NCBI RefSeq assembly: GCF_004193775.1
Contig: NC_041019.1
Location: forward strand, 15,719,020-15,783,019
Origin: Glycine soja
Taxonomy: Eukaryota; Streptophyta; Magnoliopsida; Fabales; Fabaceae
Reading direction: 5' to 3'
Length of the DNA stretch: 64,000 bases
Below are positions 1-11,329 of this stretch, piece after piece. Within the stretch, counting starts at the first letter, position 1, and every line of letters starts with the position of its first letter. The position numbers and the translations under genes are program-made. The notes beneath the pieces are model-generated. The model did not search any database. It was not told the origin of the DNA and saw nothing but the letters and a program-made list of their open reading frames with translations.

Positions 1-85
1 AAGTTTGAAAGTCTAAAGTACTAAATATCCTAACGTAACTTAAAATAGTTTGAAATTTTAATAATTATTATAACTAATTGTAATG

Positions 86-1174
86 CTAAGAATTAGTTGG
101 AGGATCAAAGCAATTGCGGATAAATCCCATCTCATCCTCAAGACGAGTGATGCAAGAATCCATGGAATCAAACCTTTCGCCAACAAAAGCACGAAGATCT
201 CGAATCTCGTTGAGAACATCATTCAGTAAAGCAGAGGAGGGATCCCTAGGTGGTGGAGATGGAGTGCGTTCGTCGAGAGCATTTGCCTGGTAATCCTGTT
301 TATGAATGAAGATCTTTCTTTTAACCAAAAGAAGCAACTACAGCCGCTCCTATTGTAAATGAACGCTTAACCTTGATAGATGGTTCATTAGTAAAAGGGA
401 CTTTGAAGTGCTTCAAAAATAGAGTAACGAAATGGGGATATGGTAGAGGGGCATTTGCACGTAATGCCTTGTGCATACAGTTACGAACAAGATGTGCCCA
501 GTCAATTTGGCGTCCAGTTTGCAATGCCCACATCAAAATTAAGTCTTCCTCAATGGCTTGAGCAAGGCTAGTAGAATGAGGAAGCAACACACGACAGAGA
601 ATGTAATGCATGATACGACATTCAAAAATAAAGGATCCAACAAGTAAGCGACCAGATATATCAACATTTGAACCACAAATCATTTTACGAGCATCAAGAC
701 TAGAATAAATTGGTTTCCAATCATCAACTAAAGTTCCTTCAAAAGGCATGCCTTGACTGCTTAGCTTGGTTAGGGAGTAAAACAACGATTGATCAACAAC
801 AATTGGTATTTTGTTTACTTTAGAAAATATTACTCCTTCATGAATTTCCAAGTTGTTATAAAACACTCAAACCAATTCAGGGTAATACAGCAATTTCTTA
901 GTCATGAAATTCACTAGTTCAGAATTTTGAAACACTTGATAGCAATCAAAGTTTTCTCCCTCTAAGAATTCAGAGTCAAGGTATTTAGGGTCAATAATAT
1001 CACAATTTGAGAATGATGAGTAATACCCCTCACGCTGGACATCAGTGGAAGACAGAGTGAGAGAGCGCGGTGAGGAAAGATATGGATTAGGTGGTGCCGG
1101 AAGGTCACCGGAAGGACCATGGCGGTGGTGGTGGAGGATGATGAGCCCTTGCGCCTCTTTGATGATTCTTCCAT
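86..1174 (-). pseudogene. Accessory ORF downstream of copia pol, plant transposon-protein-like (PF20167-type), broken
   Basis: Three successive minus-strand frames cover one protein. An N-terminus starts at the ATG at 1174 with a basic Lys/Arg/Ser-rich stretch (MEESSKRRKG). A middle block (about 321-1100) has the pattern YPELV-stop-VFYNNLEIHEG, followed by IMHYILCRVLLPHS and a helical region. A C-terminal block (86-337) contains a short coiled-coil-like segment (RDLRAFVGERFDSMDS). The pattern resembles the 'putative plant transposon protein' domain common in legume repeats, whose biochemical role is unknown to me. An in-frame TGA near 866 and frameshifts near 1100 and 330 inactivate it. Position after pol would fit the env-like third region of Sireviruses. 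It could instead be an independent captured unit, since it has its own TATA-like box. Confidence 0.6.
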
Positions 1175-1367
1175 TTGGTGAAGTTTCTGAAAATTTCAAT
1201 CAGTGGGTTTTGTAGAGGATTCAAAGAGAAGAATTTTGCACTTTGTTTTAAGCGATTTGGTGAAGAAATGAAGAAGATATGAGGATTTGATGTTTTTAGG
1301 GTGTGGGGCGTTGTTAGAGAGAGAAAAGGGAGATGAGTGTTCTGAACTTAGAGAGAGAGAAAAGTCG

Positions 1368-1375
1368 TATTTAAA
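1368..1375 (-). promoter_or_regulatory. Putative TATA box of the accessory ORF
   Basis: On the minus strand this reads TTTAAATA, about 195 bp upstream of the ATG at 1174. The sequence between them is rich in CT runs, as in plant 5' leaders. Just upstream (1390-1648) lies the cluster of GTAATCGATTAC pairs, the same arrangement as in the copia LTR. Promoter activity is inferred. Confidence 0.4.
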
Positions 1376-1389
1376 GACAGGGATGACTG

Positions 1390-1648
1390 GTAATCAATTA
1401 CATACCATTGTAATCGATTACAAGCGTTATAATGTAACTCCCTAACTGTCTGGTCATCGATTACAAATCTATTGTAATCGATTACATGCTTAAGAAATAA
1501 CAGACTAACCCTCTGGTAATCGATTACAAACCTACGATAATTTATTGCAACCTTATGTTTCAATGGTAATCGATTACGAACCTATGGTAATTGACTACAC
1601 CATTATTGTTCCCTGGTAATTGATTATAGACTTAACGTAATCGATTAC
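1390..1648. repeat. Five pairs of GTAATCGATTAC-type palindromes
   Basis: Ten exact or near copies of a 12-bp palindrome start at 1390, 1410, 1453, 1474, 1516, 1536, 1566, 1587, 1616 and 1637. They fall into five pairs with start-to-start spacing of 20 or 21 bp. Several copies have one to three substitutions (for example GTAATCAATTAC). The same pairing occurs at 21349-21584 and 23544-23677. Confidence 0.85.
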
Positions 1649-1704
1649 ATTCCCTCAAATCTTTAACTATACAAAGAGGAAAATATTATATATAATTTTA
1701 TGGG

Positions 1705-2247
1705 CTAGGAATCTAGGTCAAATTGGTCAATAATCCCTAATTCTCGTCTGATGGTAAAGAAACTTTCTTTGGGAAGAGGTTTTGTAAAGATATCGGCCAA
1801 TTGATTTTTTGTTTCAACAAACTCTAGTACACAATCACCCTTTTGAGCATGATCTCTTAGGAAGTGATGGCTAATTTCAATGTGTTTTGTTCTAGAGTGC
1901 AAAATAGGATTTTTGGATAGGTTGATTGCACTCGTATTGTCACAACGAATAGGAATGTGATCAAGCATTAAACCATAATCAGAGAGTTGTTGTCTCATCC
2001 ATAGGATTTGTGCACAACAGCTTCCAGCAGAAATATATTATGCTTCAATAGTTGATAAGACAACACTATTTTGCTTTTTGTTATGCCATGATACTAGTGC
2101 AGAACCAATAAAGTGGCAAGTCCCACTAGTGCTTTTTCTATCGATTTTACATCCAGCAAAGTCAGAATCAGAGTATCCTACTAAGTTATAAGAAGAATTC
2201 ATAGGATACCATAAGCCTAGATTTATAGTGCCTAATAAATATCTCAT
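1705..2247 (-). pseudogene. Copia RNase H domain, broken
   Basis: Two overlapping pieces (2038-2247 and 1705-1998) encode the typical C-terminus of a copia polyprotein. It begins with MRYLLGT and LVGYSDSDFAGCKIDRKSTSG, where the Asp residues of YSDSDFAG are part of the RNase H active site. It ends with NPILHSRTKHIEISHHFLRD and ADIFTKPL. In the element this enzyme would remove RNA from the RNA-DNA hybrid. The active-site Glu region is damaged around 2000-2040, where the frame is interrupted by a stop. The natural end of pol appears to be the stop at 1705. Confidence 0.85.
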
Positions 2248-3240
2248 TATTCTTTTGACGACACTTAAGTGAGATTCTATGGGATTGGCTTAGATATCTA
2301 GCACACATGCAAACACTAAACATAATATTCGGTCTACTTGCTGATAAATAAAGAGATCCGATCATACCTCTATATTTCTTTATATCTACTGATTGACCAT
2401 CTTCATCTTTATCCAAGTAGCAAGCAGTGCTCATAGGGGTGGCCATTTGTTTAGCATTTTCCATTCCAAACCTCTTAGGAAATTCTTTGCAATATTTTGC
2501 TTGACTAATAAAGATTCCATTTTTAGTTTGTTTTATTGGTAGTCCAAGAAAGAAATTCAACTCACCCATCACGGACATTTCAAATTCACTTTGCATATCA
2601 TTAAAGAATTATTTGCACAAGGAATCATTAGTAGCTCCAAAGATTATATCATCTACATATATTTGAAATAGGAGAATATCATGCATTTTTATTTTAATGA
2701 AAAGTGTGATATCAACCTTTCCTCTTGTAAAGCCCTTTTCTAAAAGAAATTTGCTTAATCGTTCATACCAAGCCCCTAGGGGCTTGTTTTAAACCATATA
2801 TAGCCTTCTTCAATTTAAAAACATGATTAGGAAAATCTGAATTTTCAAATCCAGGAGGTTGATCAACATACACTTCTTCTTGAATAAATCCATTTAAAAA
2901 TGCACTTTTAACATCCATTTGATAAAGTTTGAAATCCATTATTGATGCAAAGGCAAGTAACATTCTAATAGCTTCTAGTCTAGCTATAGGAGCATAAGTT
3001 TCTTCATAATCTATTCCTTCCTCTTGGTTATATCTTTTAGCCATTAGTCTAGCCTTATTTCTAATGACTATTCCATGTTCATCCAATTTATTTCTAAATA
3101 CCCATTTAGTTCCAATAATTGGATGATCATTACGTCTATCAACTAATTCCCATACTTGATTTCTTTCAAATTGATTGAATTCTTCTTGCATAGCAATAAT
3201 CCAATGTTCATTGATTATGGCTTCATTTGTGTTTTTAGGT
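2186..3240 (-). pseudogene. Copia reverse transcriptase, broken
   Basis: The RT starts with INEHWIIAMQEEFNQFERNQ and continues through WVFRNKLDEHG, KARLMAKRYNQEEGIDYEET and YQMDVKSAFLNGFIQEEVYV. These are the classical RVT_2 (PF07727) blocks. The catalytic box (YVDDIIFG type) is encoded near 2640-2668, between the longer open stretches. The thumb region follows at 2186-2596 (MGELNFFLGLPIKQ). Frame breaks near 2763 and 2600 separate the pieces, so no intact enzyme is encoded. It belongs to the same decayed polyprotein as the integrase upstream and the RNase H downstream. Confidence 0.9.
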
Positions 3241-4330
3241 TCAATTAAAGAGACAAAAGCCATGTTATTGCATGCATCTTTAAGAGAGTGTCGAGTTGTT
3301 ACCCCTTTTGAGATGTCACCTATGATATTATCAAGAGGGTGATACCTTGAAGTTCTCCACTCCCTTGGAAGATCCATGTTTATTTGATTTTCTTTGGATT
3401 GAGAATCTCTACTATTTCCTTCTTCTTTGTCTTTGTGTAATTCTTCATGAATATGCATATCTTCTAAAGTATCTGTAATATCATCAAGTATATCCTTTCT
3501 TGGCCTAATAGAGTTAGTCTCATCAAAAGCAACATGAATTGATTCTTCAATAGTCATAGTTCTTTTATTATATATTCTAAAAGCTTTACTATTCAAAGAA
3601 TAACTAAGAAATATACCTTCACCCGACTTTGCATCAAACTTGCCCAAATTGTCTTTTCCATTATTTAACACAAAACATTTACATCCAAAAAATATAAAGA
3701 TGGGAAATATTTGGTTTTCTCCCCTTATATAGTTCATATGGTGTTTTCTTTAAAATAGGTCTAATTAATGCTCTATTCATTATATAACATGCAGTATTAA
3801 TAGCCTCGGCCCAAAAGTATTTAGGAAGATTTGTATCATTAAGCATGGTTCTTGCTAATTCTTCTAATGATCCATTTTTCTTTTCAACTACTCCATTTTG
3901 TCGAGGAGTTCTAGGTGCAGAAAAATTATGTTATATTCCATTTTCATCACAAAATAATTCAAAGTCTTTATTCTCAAATTCCCCTCCATGATCACTTCTA
4001 ATGGATGCAATGCTAAGATTTTTCTTATTTTGAATGATTTTGGCAAGTTTCTTAAAAGCATGAAATGCATCTCTTTTGTGAGCAAGAAATAGAGTCCATG
4101 TAAATCTAGAATAATCATTTACTATGACAAGAGCATAATAATTTCCACCAAGGCTCATAGTTCTAAAAGGACCAAAGAGATCCATGTGAAAAAGCTATAA
4201 GGGTCGAGTGGTTGAAACAACATTCTTTAATTTGAAAGAAACCCTTACTTTTTTTTCCTTTTGACATGCATCACACAATCTATCCTTTTCAAATTTGAGT
4301 TTTGGCAAGCCAATTACTAAATCTTTTGAA
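3241..4330 (-). pseudogene. Copia integrase, broken
   Basis: The HHCC-like N-terminal zinc region is visible around 4200-4330 (LCDACQKEKK). The catalytic core at 3931-4185 has MDLFGPF, then IVNDYSRFTWTLFL with one Asp, and IRSDHGGEFEN with the second Asp and start of the DDE motif. After a break near 3900 the text continues with the FWAEA block and PYELYKG. The copia-specific C-terminal GKFDAKSGEGIFLSYS and linker run to about 3240. Integrase would insert element cDNA into the host genome. In-frame stops near 4200 and 3930 and frame changes make it non-functional. Confidence 0.88.
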
Positions 4331-4336
4331 ATTAAT

Positions 4337-4700
4337 TTATTTAAGTGTTCCATACTTACTTAGAAAGCATTGAGCATGATTTGGGGTTTTATCAAGATTT
4401 ATCATGTACACATTATTAATCCTATGTCCTACATATTTTATTTTTCTATCATGTTTACTTTCAATAAAGCAGTTATGAGAATTAAATAACACCCAAAAGC
4501 CTTTATCACATAGTTGACTAACACTTAATAAACTATGCTTAAGGCCATCAACAAGTAAAACATTTTCTATGGAGGTAAAGGGATTCGTAACTATTTTTCC
4601 AACTCCAAGAATTTTACCTTTGTTGTTGTCTCCATAGGTCACATGTCCACTATTCTTGGGAGAAATATGAGTAAACTCTTATGCATCTCTCGTCATGTGT
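4337..4700 (-). pseudogene. Copia protease end and GAG-pre-integrase segment
   Basis: The segment [20 protein letters not shown], followed by [20 protein letters not shown], is the standard copia stretch between the aspartic protease and the integrase zinc finger. The protease active-site region lies upstream, where the text around 4690-4740 still matches the CSKHMT-type block that normally precedes it. Stops around 4680 interrupt the frame. The piece is part of the dead polyprotein. Confidence 0.75.
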
Positions 4701-5410
4701 TTGGAGCAACCACTATCAATGTACCAATTTTGCTTCAAGGAGTCCTTCAATCATATAATCATATTTTTGATTTAGGTACCCAAATTTTCTTGGGTCCTTG
4801 AATGTTAGTTTTGATTAAAGATCATTTTGGAACCCATACCATTTTTCCAATGTTTTTATTATTCTTCCTAATATAACATGTTGAGGCACTATGACCTTTC
4901 TTACCACAGTAAAAACATGTTAAGAAGGGAGAACTAGTCTTTTGAGTAGAGGTAAATAAATTTTTGTACATCTTTTGTTGATTTTCAGGATTATACCTTA
5001 ATCCAGACTTGTCAAAGACACATCTCTATCTTCCTAATATAATATCAAGTTATTTTTACCAAGAGTAAATTTGGGAAGAGCATTTTTTAAATCTACAATT
5101 TCTTCTTTAAATTTTTTACAACATTCACATGAATTAGATGCTTCATCATTTTCTGGTATTAAGCATTTTGTAGAAGGTAGGTTTTTATTTATTGATTTTA
5201 ATGTTTTAACTTCAGATCTAAGATTTTATAACTCTTCATTTAATTTCAAAATTTCCTTTTCTAAATTTGAAATGGTTTTCTTATAAAATGAAACTAATTT
5301 GGCAAGTTTGATAGATTCTTTATGCAAATCATTGAAAGCATCTTGAAGTTCATCAAAAGAAATAGATAAATCATAGTTAGAAGATGTTACCTCTTCTTCG
5401 CTTTCATAGC
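4701..5410 (-). pseudogene. Copia gag C-terminal half with CCHC zinc knuckle
   Basis: Next to the nested insertion the sequence continues gag with a Glu/Ser-rich stretch and FDELQDAFNDLHKESIKLA, followed by a coiled-coil-like segment (5226-5400). A zinc knuckle of the form CxxCGKKGHSASTC is encoded near 4870-4930. Retroviral gag proteins package element RNA, and the knuckle binds nucleic acid. The upstream half of this gag lies beyond 19628. The ATAGC direct repeat and matching sense on both sides show that one ORF was split by the insertion. Confidence 0.8.
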
Positions 5411-7627
5411 TATCGCAACCTACCCTTCGACGGGAGGGCAACGCGGGGCTCACGGGTGCGTCTTCCATGGGAGGAAATGTGTGGAGTCGCCACCAACATT
5501 TATTTGAGGAAAACATCGGAAAAACCGGAAAGGTGTGGTCTACGAATTTTAATCGTGAAAGGTTCGGGAGTTGTTTTTACGCACGGGGAATGTATTAGCA
5601 CCCCACGTGTCCGTCTCAAAGGACGACAGCCTTTAATCAAGTGTGCAAATATGACTTCAAAATGTTTTATTTTCCCTTTTTTATATCTTTTTTTGTTTTT
5701 TTGTATTTTTTATCTTTTTGTGGTCGACAAGGGTATTTCTCTTGCTCCTACATATCCTCAATTGCAATGAGGAAATCAGACCTACGTAGTTCTTTCAGAA
5801 CTGAACGTTGGTTAAATTGTTTTTATCTTTTTACGCAAGATATATTTTGACCGAACAAAAGTCGTTTAAGGCATTGAACCATTAAACGATCTTTTGATTT
5901 TGAAAGGAGAGAAACATTAAGGCGTTGGACCATTAACGATCTCTTGGTTTTTGAAAGTAGAGAAATGTTAAGGCATTGGACCATTAACGATCTCTTGGGG
6001 TGGTCAACAAAAGGAGAGAGATGTTAAGGCGTTGGACCATTAACGATCTCTTGGTTTTTGAAAGGAGAGAAACGTTAAGGCGTTGGACCATTAATGATCT
6101 CTTGTTTTTGAAAGGAGAGAAACGTTAAGGCGTTGGACCATTAACGATCTCTTGGGGTGGTTGACAAAAGCGGGGCTTTTGCTCCTACGTATCCTCAATT
6201 GCGATGAGGAAATCAGACCTGCGTATTTTTGCAAAAGCCGTAAAGTTACATGTTGATTTTATGGTTTTGAACGGTCCATGTTAACCGATAAAAGCAAAGA
6301 GAACCGTTTAAGGCGTTGCACCTTAAAACGTTTTTGAGTGACTTTTGCGGACGAAGCTTGATTTGTGAGTTGATTTTAGCCTTAGTTTCACTTTGGTTAT
6401 TAGTCAATTCATTCAAGGAAACTTCCAAAGAAAAACGTCCGATTGATTGTTTTAATTATTTTATTATTATTTTTCAAGATATTTTGATTATTTTATTATT
6501 ATTTTGCCTTTTTTTTTGTTTAACCGTGGTTACAGCGTGAACGATCGATTAGATTTTGTTTTAACAGTGATTAAACGAGATTACAACACAAATGATCGGT
6601 TGAAATTCATTTTATCATTTACTACGTGAGAAAACAGCTTAAATAAACAGTAAAAAGCTCTTTAAAGTGGAAGAAAAGAAAACTGAAAGTAAGCGAAATT
6701 AAAGTGAAAGTACACAAAACAAGTAGGGACCACTAACAGTGCATAGAAAGAATTGAAAGATTCGATTTCGGGAACTTACCGGTTGAAGACTGAAGAACGA
6801 CGAAGAATGAATGAAGAAAGATGAAGAATTTCCACAAAATCGCTTACGAAAGCGTTACGGAAGCACTTCAACTCGATTTTTCTTCACGAAAATGTGTTTT
6901 TTGCCCAAAATAGTCGAAATGCATAGCTTAGGGGTCATGAATATTTTTGAAACAGCCCCCCTTCCCTATTTATAGGGAAAAAGAGAGGTGCTTGCCACCT
7001 AGAGGCTTCTTGAGGAAGATTTCTAGGCGCACCCCAATTACTAAGTTCACCCCCTTTTCGTACTTTACGGAAAAGTTACGGAAGCCTTATGGAGGTGTTT
7101 CGAATTTGATTTTCATCTTTTTTTATCTTCCCTTTCACCAATGTTAATTTCAAAAATTTTACGGATGCATTACGGAAGCCACGGAAACCATTTTTCAACA
7201 ATGTGGAGGAGCTTGCTGCCCAGTTGCTTCCTCCTTAAGCAACCCAATTTCCAAAATGTTTCTGAAGGGCCTAGATTCAAATTTCTATTTACACCCCTAT
7301 CTTGATAAGTTCATCCCCCCAGTTTTGTGTTTTTGGCCGTTTTCTTTCCGAAATCTCACGAAACTTTACGGATTCCACCGTGATGAGTGTTAAGCCTTCC
7401 GAAGCGATCAACAACGGTCCTTGGATGAAATTAGAGTGTAACAGTTTATTTACACACACCCCACATTGCTAAATACACTCCCGTTTTCGTGTTTTTGACT
7501 AGTTTCTTCTCGAAACATCTCAGAACTTTACAGATTCCACAACGATGGGTGTTAAACATTTTGAGGTGGTCAAGCAAAAGTCGCATGCCAACAAACAATG
7601 GTCCCCGGACGAAATTAGGGTATGACA
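5411..7627 (-). repeat. 3' LTR of the nested Ogre-like element
   Basis: About 2217 bp, matching 17367-19628 along its length with scattered substitutions (roughly 12 differences in the first 195 bases by eye). In element orientation it starts TGTCATA at 7627 and ends at 5411. It contains six tandem units around 5868-6165, two copies of the TACGTA hairpin module, and a CTATAAATAG box at 6966-6975. Confidence 0.9.
5868..6165. repeat. About 50-bp tandem repeat inside LTR, six units
   Basis: Units of 49-54 bp share the core GTTAAGGCGTTGGACCATTA followed by ACGATCTCTTG. They start near 5868, 5917, 5967, 6021, 6072 and 6121. The other LTR has seven such units, which explains most of the 45-bp length difference between the LTRs. 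Confidence 0.9.
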
Positions 7628-7650
7628 GTTGCCACTTTTTACTTATCTTT
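7628..7650 (-). promoter_or_regulatory. Candidate polypurine tract
   Basis: On the minus strand the bases just before the 3' LTR read AAAAGATAAGTAAAAAGTGG and then CAAC. A purine-rich stretch here is where plus-strand DNA synthesis would be primed in a gypsy-type element. It is interrupted by T residues, so the exact tract is uncertain. Confidence 0.4.
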
Positions 7651-10104
7651 TATTAGAGATAAAAGCGAAGTAAAGACAAGACACTAATTTCGTTCGAGCG
7701 AAACATCATTCGGTCGACCAATATCCCAACCAGCGGGACCTGTCATTCAGAAAGAAAAGAAAAGGCAGCAGAAGCGTCAACAAAACTTCAGTGTCTTGAA
7801 AGCGATAAAATGGGATAACCACGACGTTTCCACACGCTATCGAACTTGATCGTCCCCGCCCAGTAGAGAAGAATCTCGTGCGTCGACGTGCTTGAATGTC
7901 TCCGGACGATGAGAGTAAAAACCTGCAAAAATTTTGAAAATAATCAGAATCGGACGACCAACATCATCCTGATATCGTCGAACTCGTTCGCCTTGGTTGA
8001 CGAAAGGTGCGGACGACCGTAAGGTATCTCCTCCTGCCACCTAACTCGTTGTCCCTGGATGACAAATGGTACAGAAGACAATGTTAGTCTCTACGCGTCA
8101 ACGGACTCGTTTGCCCCTGGTTGACGAAAGGTGCGGATAACCATACGGTACCCCCACCTACCACCTGACTTCTCGGGTCAGGGTTAATAGAAATCGTTTG
8201 TACGGAAAACCACTTGGGTATCTCCGCACGTCACCTGACTTCATGGGTCAGGATTAATAGAAGTGCATAAGACAACGTTAGTCTCTGCATGTTACCGGAC
8301 TCTGAGTCTGACAGATAGCAAAAAAGTGTTTATACGGATAACCACTTGATTATCTCCGCCTGCCACCTAACTTCACAGGTTAGGACCAATAGAAATCGTT
8401 TGTATGGATAACCACTTGGGTATCTCTACATGTCATCGGGACTCACAAGTCACGATAGCAAAGGGTGGGGTGGTTGACAAAAGCGAGGCTTTTGCTCCTA
8501 CGTATCCTCAATTTGTGATGAGGAAGTAAGACCTACGTAGTTCTTGCGAAAGCGATGTGAGACTAAAATAGTCTCTACCGGAAGATGCTAACATCTTCGG
8601 AAAGGGTGCAGATGAACACATTGGTCTCTGCTTGTCAATCGGACTTGGGGTCTTCGAATGACGAGGTGCGGATAACCATAAGGTATCTTCGTATGCTACC
8701 GGACTCTCGGGTCGCTAGATAGCGAAGGGTGTTTGTGGGTTATTGCCGAGTGTCTCCGTATGCCACCAGACTCTTGGGTCACGGTAACAAAAGGTAGGGT
8801 GGTCGACAAAAGCAGGGCTTTTGCTCCTATGTATCCTCAATTTGTGATGAGGAACTCAGACCTACGTAGTTCTTGACTTTGTGAGACTAAAATAGTCTCT
8901 GTGCTTTTTCACTAAAATGCGAACATGCTTTGGTAAAGAAACAAAACCTCCAACTGGTCAGAGCAACATATGATTTTTTGATGAAAAACAATGTGTCTAT
9001 TGGGGAAGGAGAGTATGCTGATGAAATTTTCTAAATGACCATTTAGAGGAAACACTGGGTCCAACAAAATAGAAGAAAATCACTTGAAGTGTATCAATCT
9101 CACACAGGTAAGTGTTTTATCCTAATTCCGAACCATAGATATGTCATGACTTAATTTTGCAAATCATTTCCTATCAAATCAAAGATTACGTGCGTGATCA
9201 TGGATCAATAGGACTTTTTCGGGAATGGTGTTTTGGTGAGGAATTTGGCTCTGAGTGTTTGGGCCATTTCCTTTTCTGTTTTTGTTTAGTGCGGGGCGAG
9301 AGAAGTCGCTAGCGCACAAGATTTTGGTTGGCAATCAAAGGGAGGGGACCACTTCAAGTCGTGGTTTTCTTTATTTTCTTGTTTACTTGTGACAATTCTG
9401 TATTGTTCAGGTATTGTCTGGTCCAAAGACCTTTCTGTATATTTCTTTTTTTTTCTTCCAATCTTTGATCGGGAATTTTTCTTTCTTTTTTGCTTTCTTC
9501 CAATCTTTGATTGGGAATTTTCTTCTTTTGCTTTCTTCCGATCTTTGATTGAGAATTTTCTTATTTTGCTTTCTTCTGAGGGCAAGGATGGGCATTCTCA
9601 CCCTGGGTCAAGGTTTATGGTGAGTTGGGATTTTGGCTCAAGGCTTGTAGAATGGCTGGACATGATATATGTCAGGGCGTTGGTTTGGCCAACTATTCAG
9701 GGATAAAGGAATGTCTCACATTACTTCCATGACACACATGCAACAATGATGATTTGGAAATTTTATGCAAAACTGGTCATGCATGCACCCATGTGTACAC
9801 TCAAGCATCAAGTTTTTATGGTCATGTGACACTGGGTGTTCGGGAAAATTTTCACAGCATTCACCCTTCAGGTGTATACACATTTTTTTCAAAACAACCC
9901 TTTGTTTTGATCGGTGAATCTTTTTTCAGAGAAAAGCTGGAAGTTATTTCTTTTCAAAAGCATGTTGGCTTTTCAGCCAAAAGATATATTTTTTGTTCTT
10001 GTTTGTTTTTGTTTTTTTTTTGAGGTATTTAGCTACCTAAACATATGTATATTTTGTGAGGTATTTTTTCTATATACATGCGTATCCAAGGTATCTAGCT
10101 ACCT

Positions 10105-10146
<42 letters not shown>

Positions 10147-10439
10147 TGTGAGGTATTTTTTGCTGCATACATGCATATCTAAGGTATTTTCACTACCTAA
10201 ACACACATACATATATTTTGTGAGGTATGACTACCTTCCGAGCTTGTGCTTGTTTTATTTAAATTCCTAGGATCATGAACAACTAGGTGTATCCTACTAT
10301 GACTTGAGAAACAAAGGTGATCAAATAACAAGCCGAAATATAAAAGGTACTAGGTTGCCTCCTAGTAGCACTTCTTTAACGTCTTGAGCTAGACGCGTGA
10401 TAACTTGTCGATCACGGACCTAGTACTTTTGCTTACCTT
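7651..10439. other. Non-coding internal region of the Ogre-like element, repeat-rich
   Basis: No convincing coding sequence. Around 7840-8790 is a degenerate array of roughly 100-bp blocks built from GGTGCGGATAACCAT and CACCTGACTTCTCGGGTCA variants. Two copies of the LTR hairpin module occur at 8492-8545 and 8820-8872. A short tandem repeat of about 33 bp (CTTTCTTCCAATCTTTGATT type) occupies 9455-9575. The small ORFs here follow repeat periodicity or low-complexity T-rich text and show no family resemblance. Confidence 0.7.
10022..10232. repeat. Imperfect tandem repeat containing a CA microsatellite
   Basis: Three units begin with TGTGAGGTATTTTTT and contain GCTACCTAAACAC or a variant. The middle unit carries a run of about 15 CA dinucleotides at 10108-10138. 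Confidence 0.8.
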
Positions 10440-10549
10440 TGGCTTTGGACTTGGTCACCTGCTGGTCGGCCACAGGTCGTAGGCAACGCTCCAGCCTTTG
10501 TAGATGAGATGAGAGGCTCTGGAGGTGGCGGCGGTGCATCTATTGCCCG

Positions 10550-11260
10550 CTACCGACCATCCCCAGGCTCCTGTGGTGTTTCGCCCTGCGCTTGCCTTGG
10601 GGCACAGTACTTCTTGATGAAAGCTCGGTTAGTAGGGGGCCTGATGACCTTGCTGGGGGCAACAGACACTTCGTAGAAATGATAGAGGCCCGTAATCAGA
10701 GCTGGAAACCCCAAGATCCTGTTGGACTTCTCCGGGTCCACTGGGTGTCTTGCGGGTGCGATCCCTGCAAACAATAGATGACATTAGAAATCAGTTGAGA
10801 GAAGTGCATACTTACCTATGTCACGATGGCATGACCTTGCTAGGGGGGACGGGCACCCTGTAGGACTGACAGAGGCCCGCAACCAGAGCTGGAAACCCTA
10901 GGGTCCTGTTGGGCTCCTCCAGGTCCACTGGGTGTCTTGTGGGCGCGATCCCTGCAAATAGTGGATGGCATCAGAAATCAGTTGAGCCACGTGCATACTT
11001 ACCTATGTCATGACGGCACAAACCAACTAATACTTCCGCAGGGGGAGATCGGCATTGTGTTCACTGGGCAGAATGTTGCTAAGTAGCAACGCCATCCATA
11101 TCTGTGTAGGAGTGGTCATGTTGGTGCGCATGATTCGCACTCATCTCTTTGTAACGGCACGGGTGAAATCTTGCCCCAGTATGCATAGTGGCTGCATGAT
11201 AGCCTCCCTTTGGTTGTGCTTGCACAGTTGGCCCTCCTCCGAGATCGGGGGGTGACCAAG
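10550..11260 (-). pseudogene. Remnant of plant transposon-protein-like ORF with duplicated intron-like segment
   Basis: Minus-strand text includes HPVDPEKSNRILGFPALITG and KVIRPPTNRAFIKKYCAPRQ at 10550-10774. Around 11040-11250 it reads as an upstream part (QDFTRAVTKR, VRIMRTNMTT). These fit the same PF20167-type protein class as the ORF at 86-1174, by recognition of layout rather than alignment. About 180 bp is duplicated (about 10640-10815 and 10825-11012). Each copy contains a GTAAGTATGCAC ... TTTGCAGGGATC segment that looks like a short intron of about 50-60 bp. Stops break the reading frame. The function of the protein family is unknown to me. Confidence 0.6.
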
Positions 11261-11329
11261 GGACTGATAAAGGAAGACTACTGGCCTCTCACCCGGAAGC
11301 GCAAGTCTTGGTTAAGCATTAAAGGCAGA

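Noticed and set aside
5384..5770. ORF of 128 residues (and its counterpart at 17353-17763)
   Set aside because: The frame is similar in both places because both are LTR copies. It lies in U5/R sequence with no known protein pattern.
9286..9706. Lys-rich and Phe-rich ORFs on opposite strands
   Set aside because: Both derive from a 33-bp T-rich tandem repeat.
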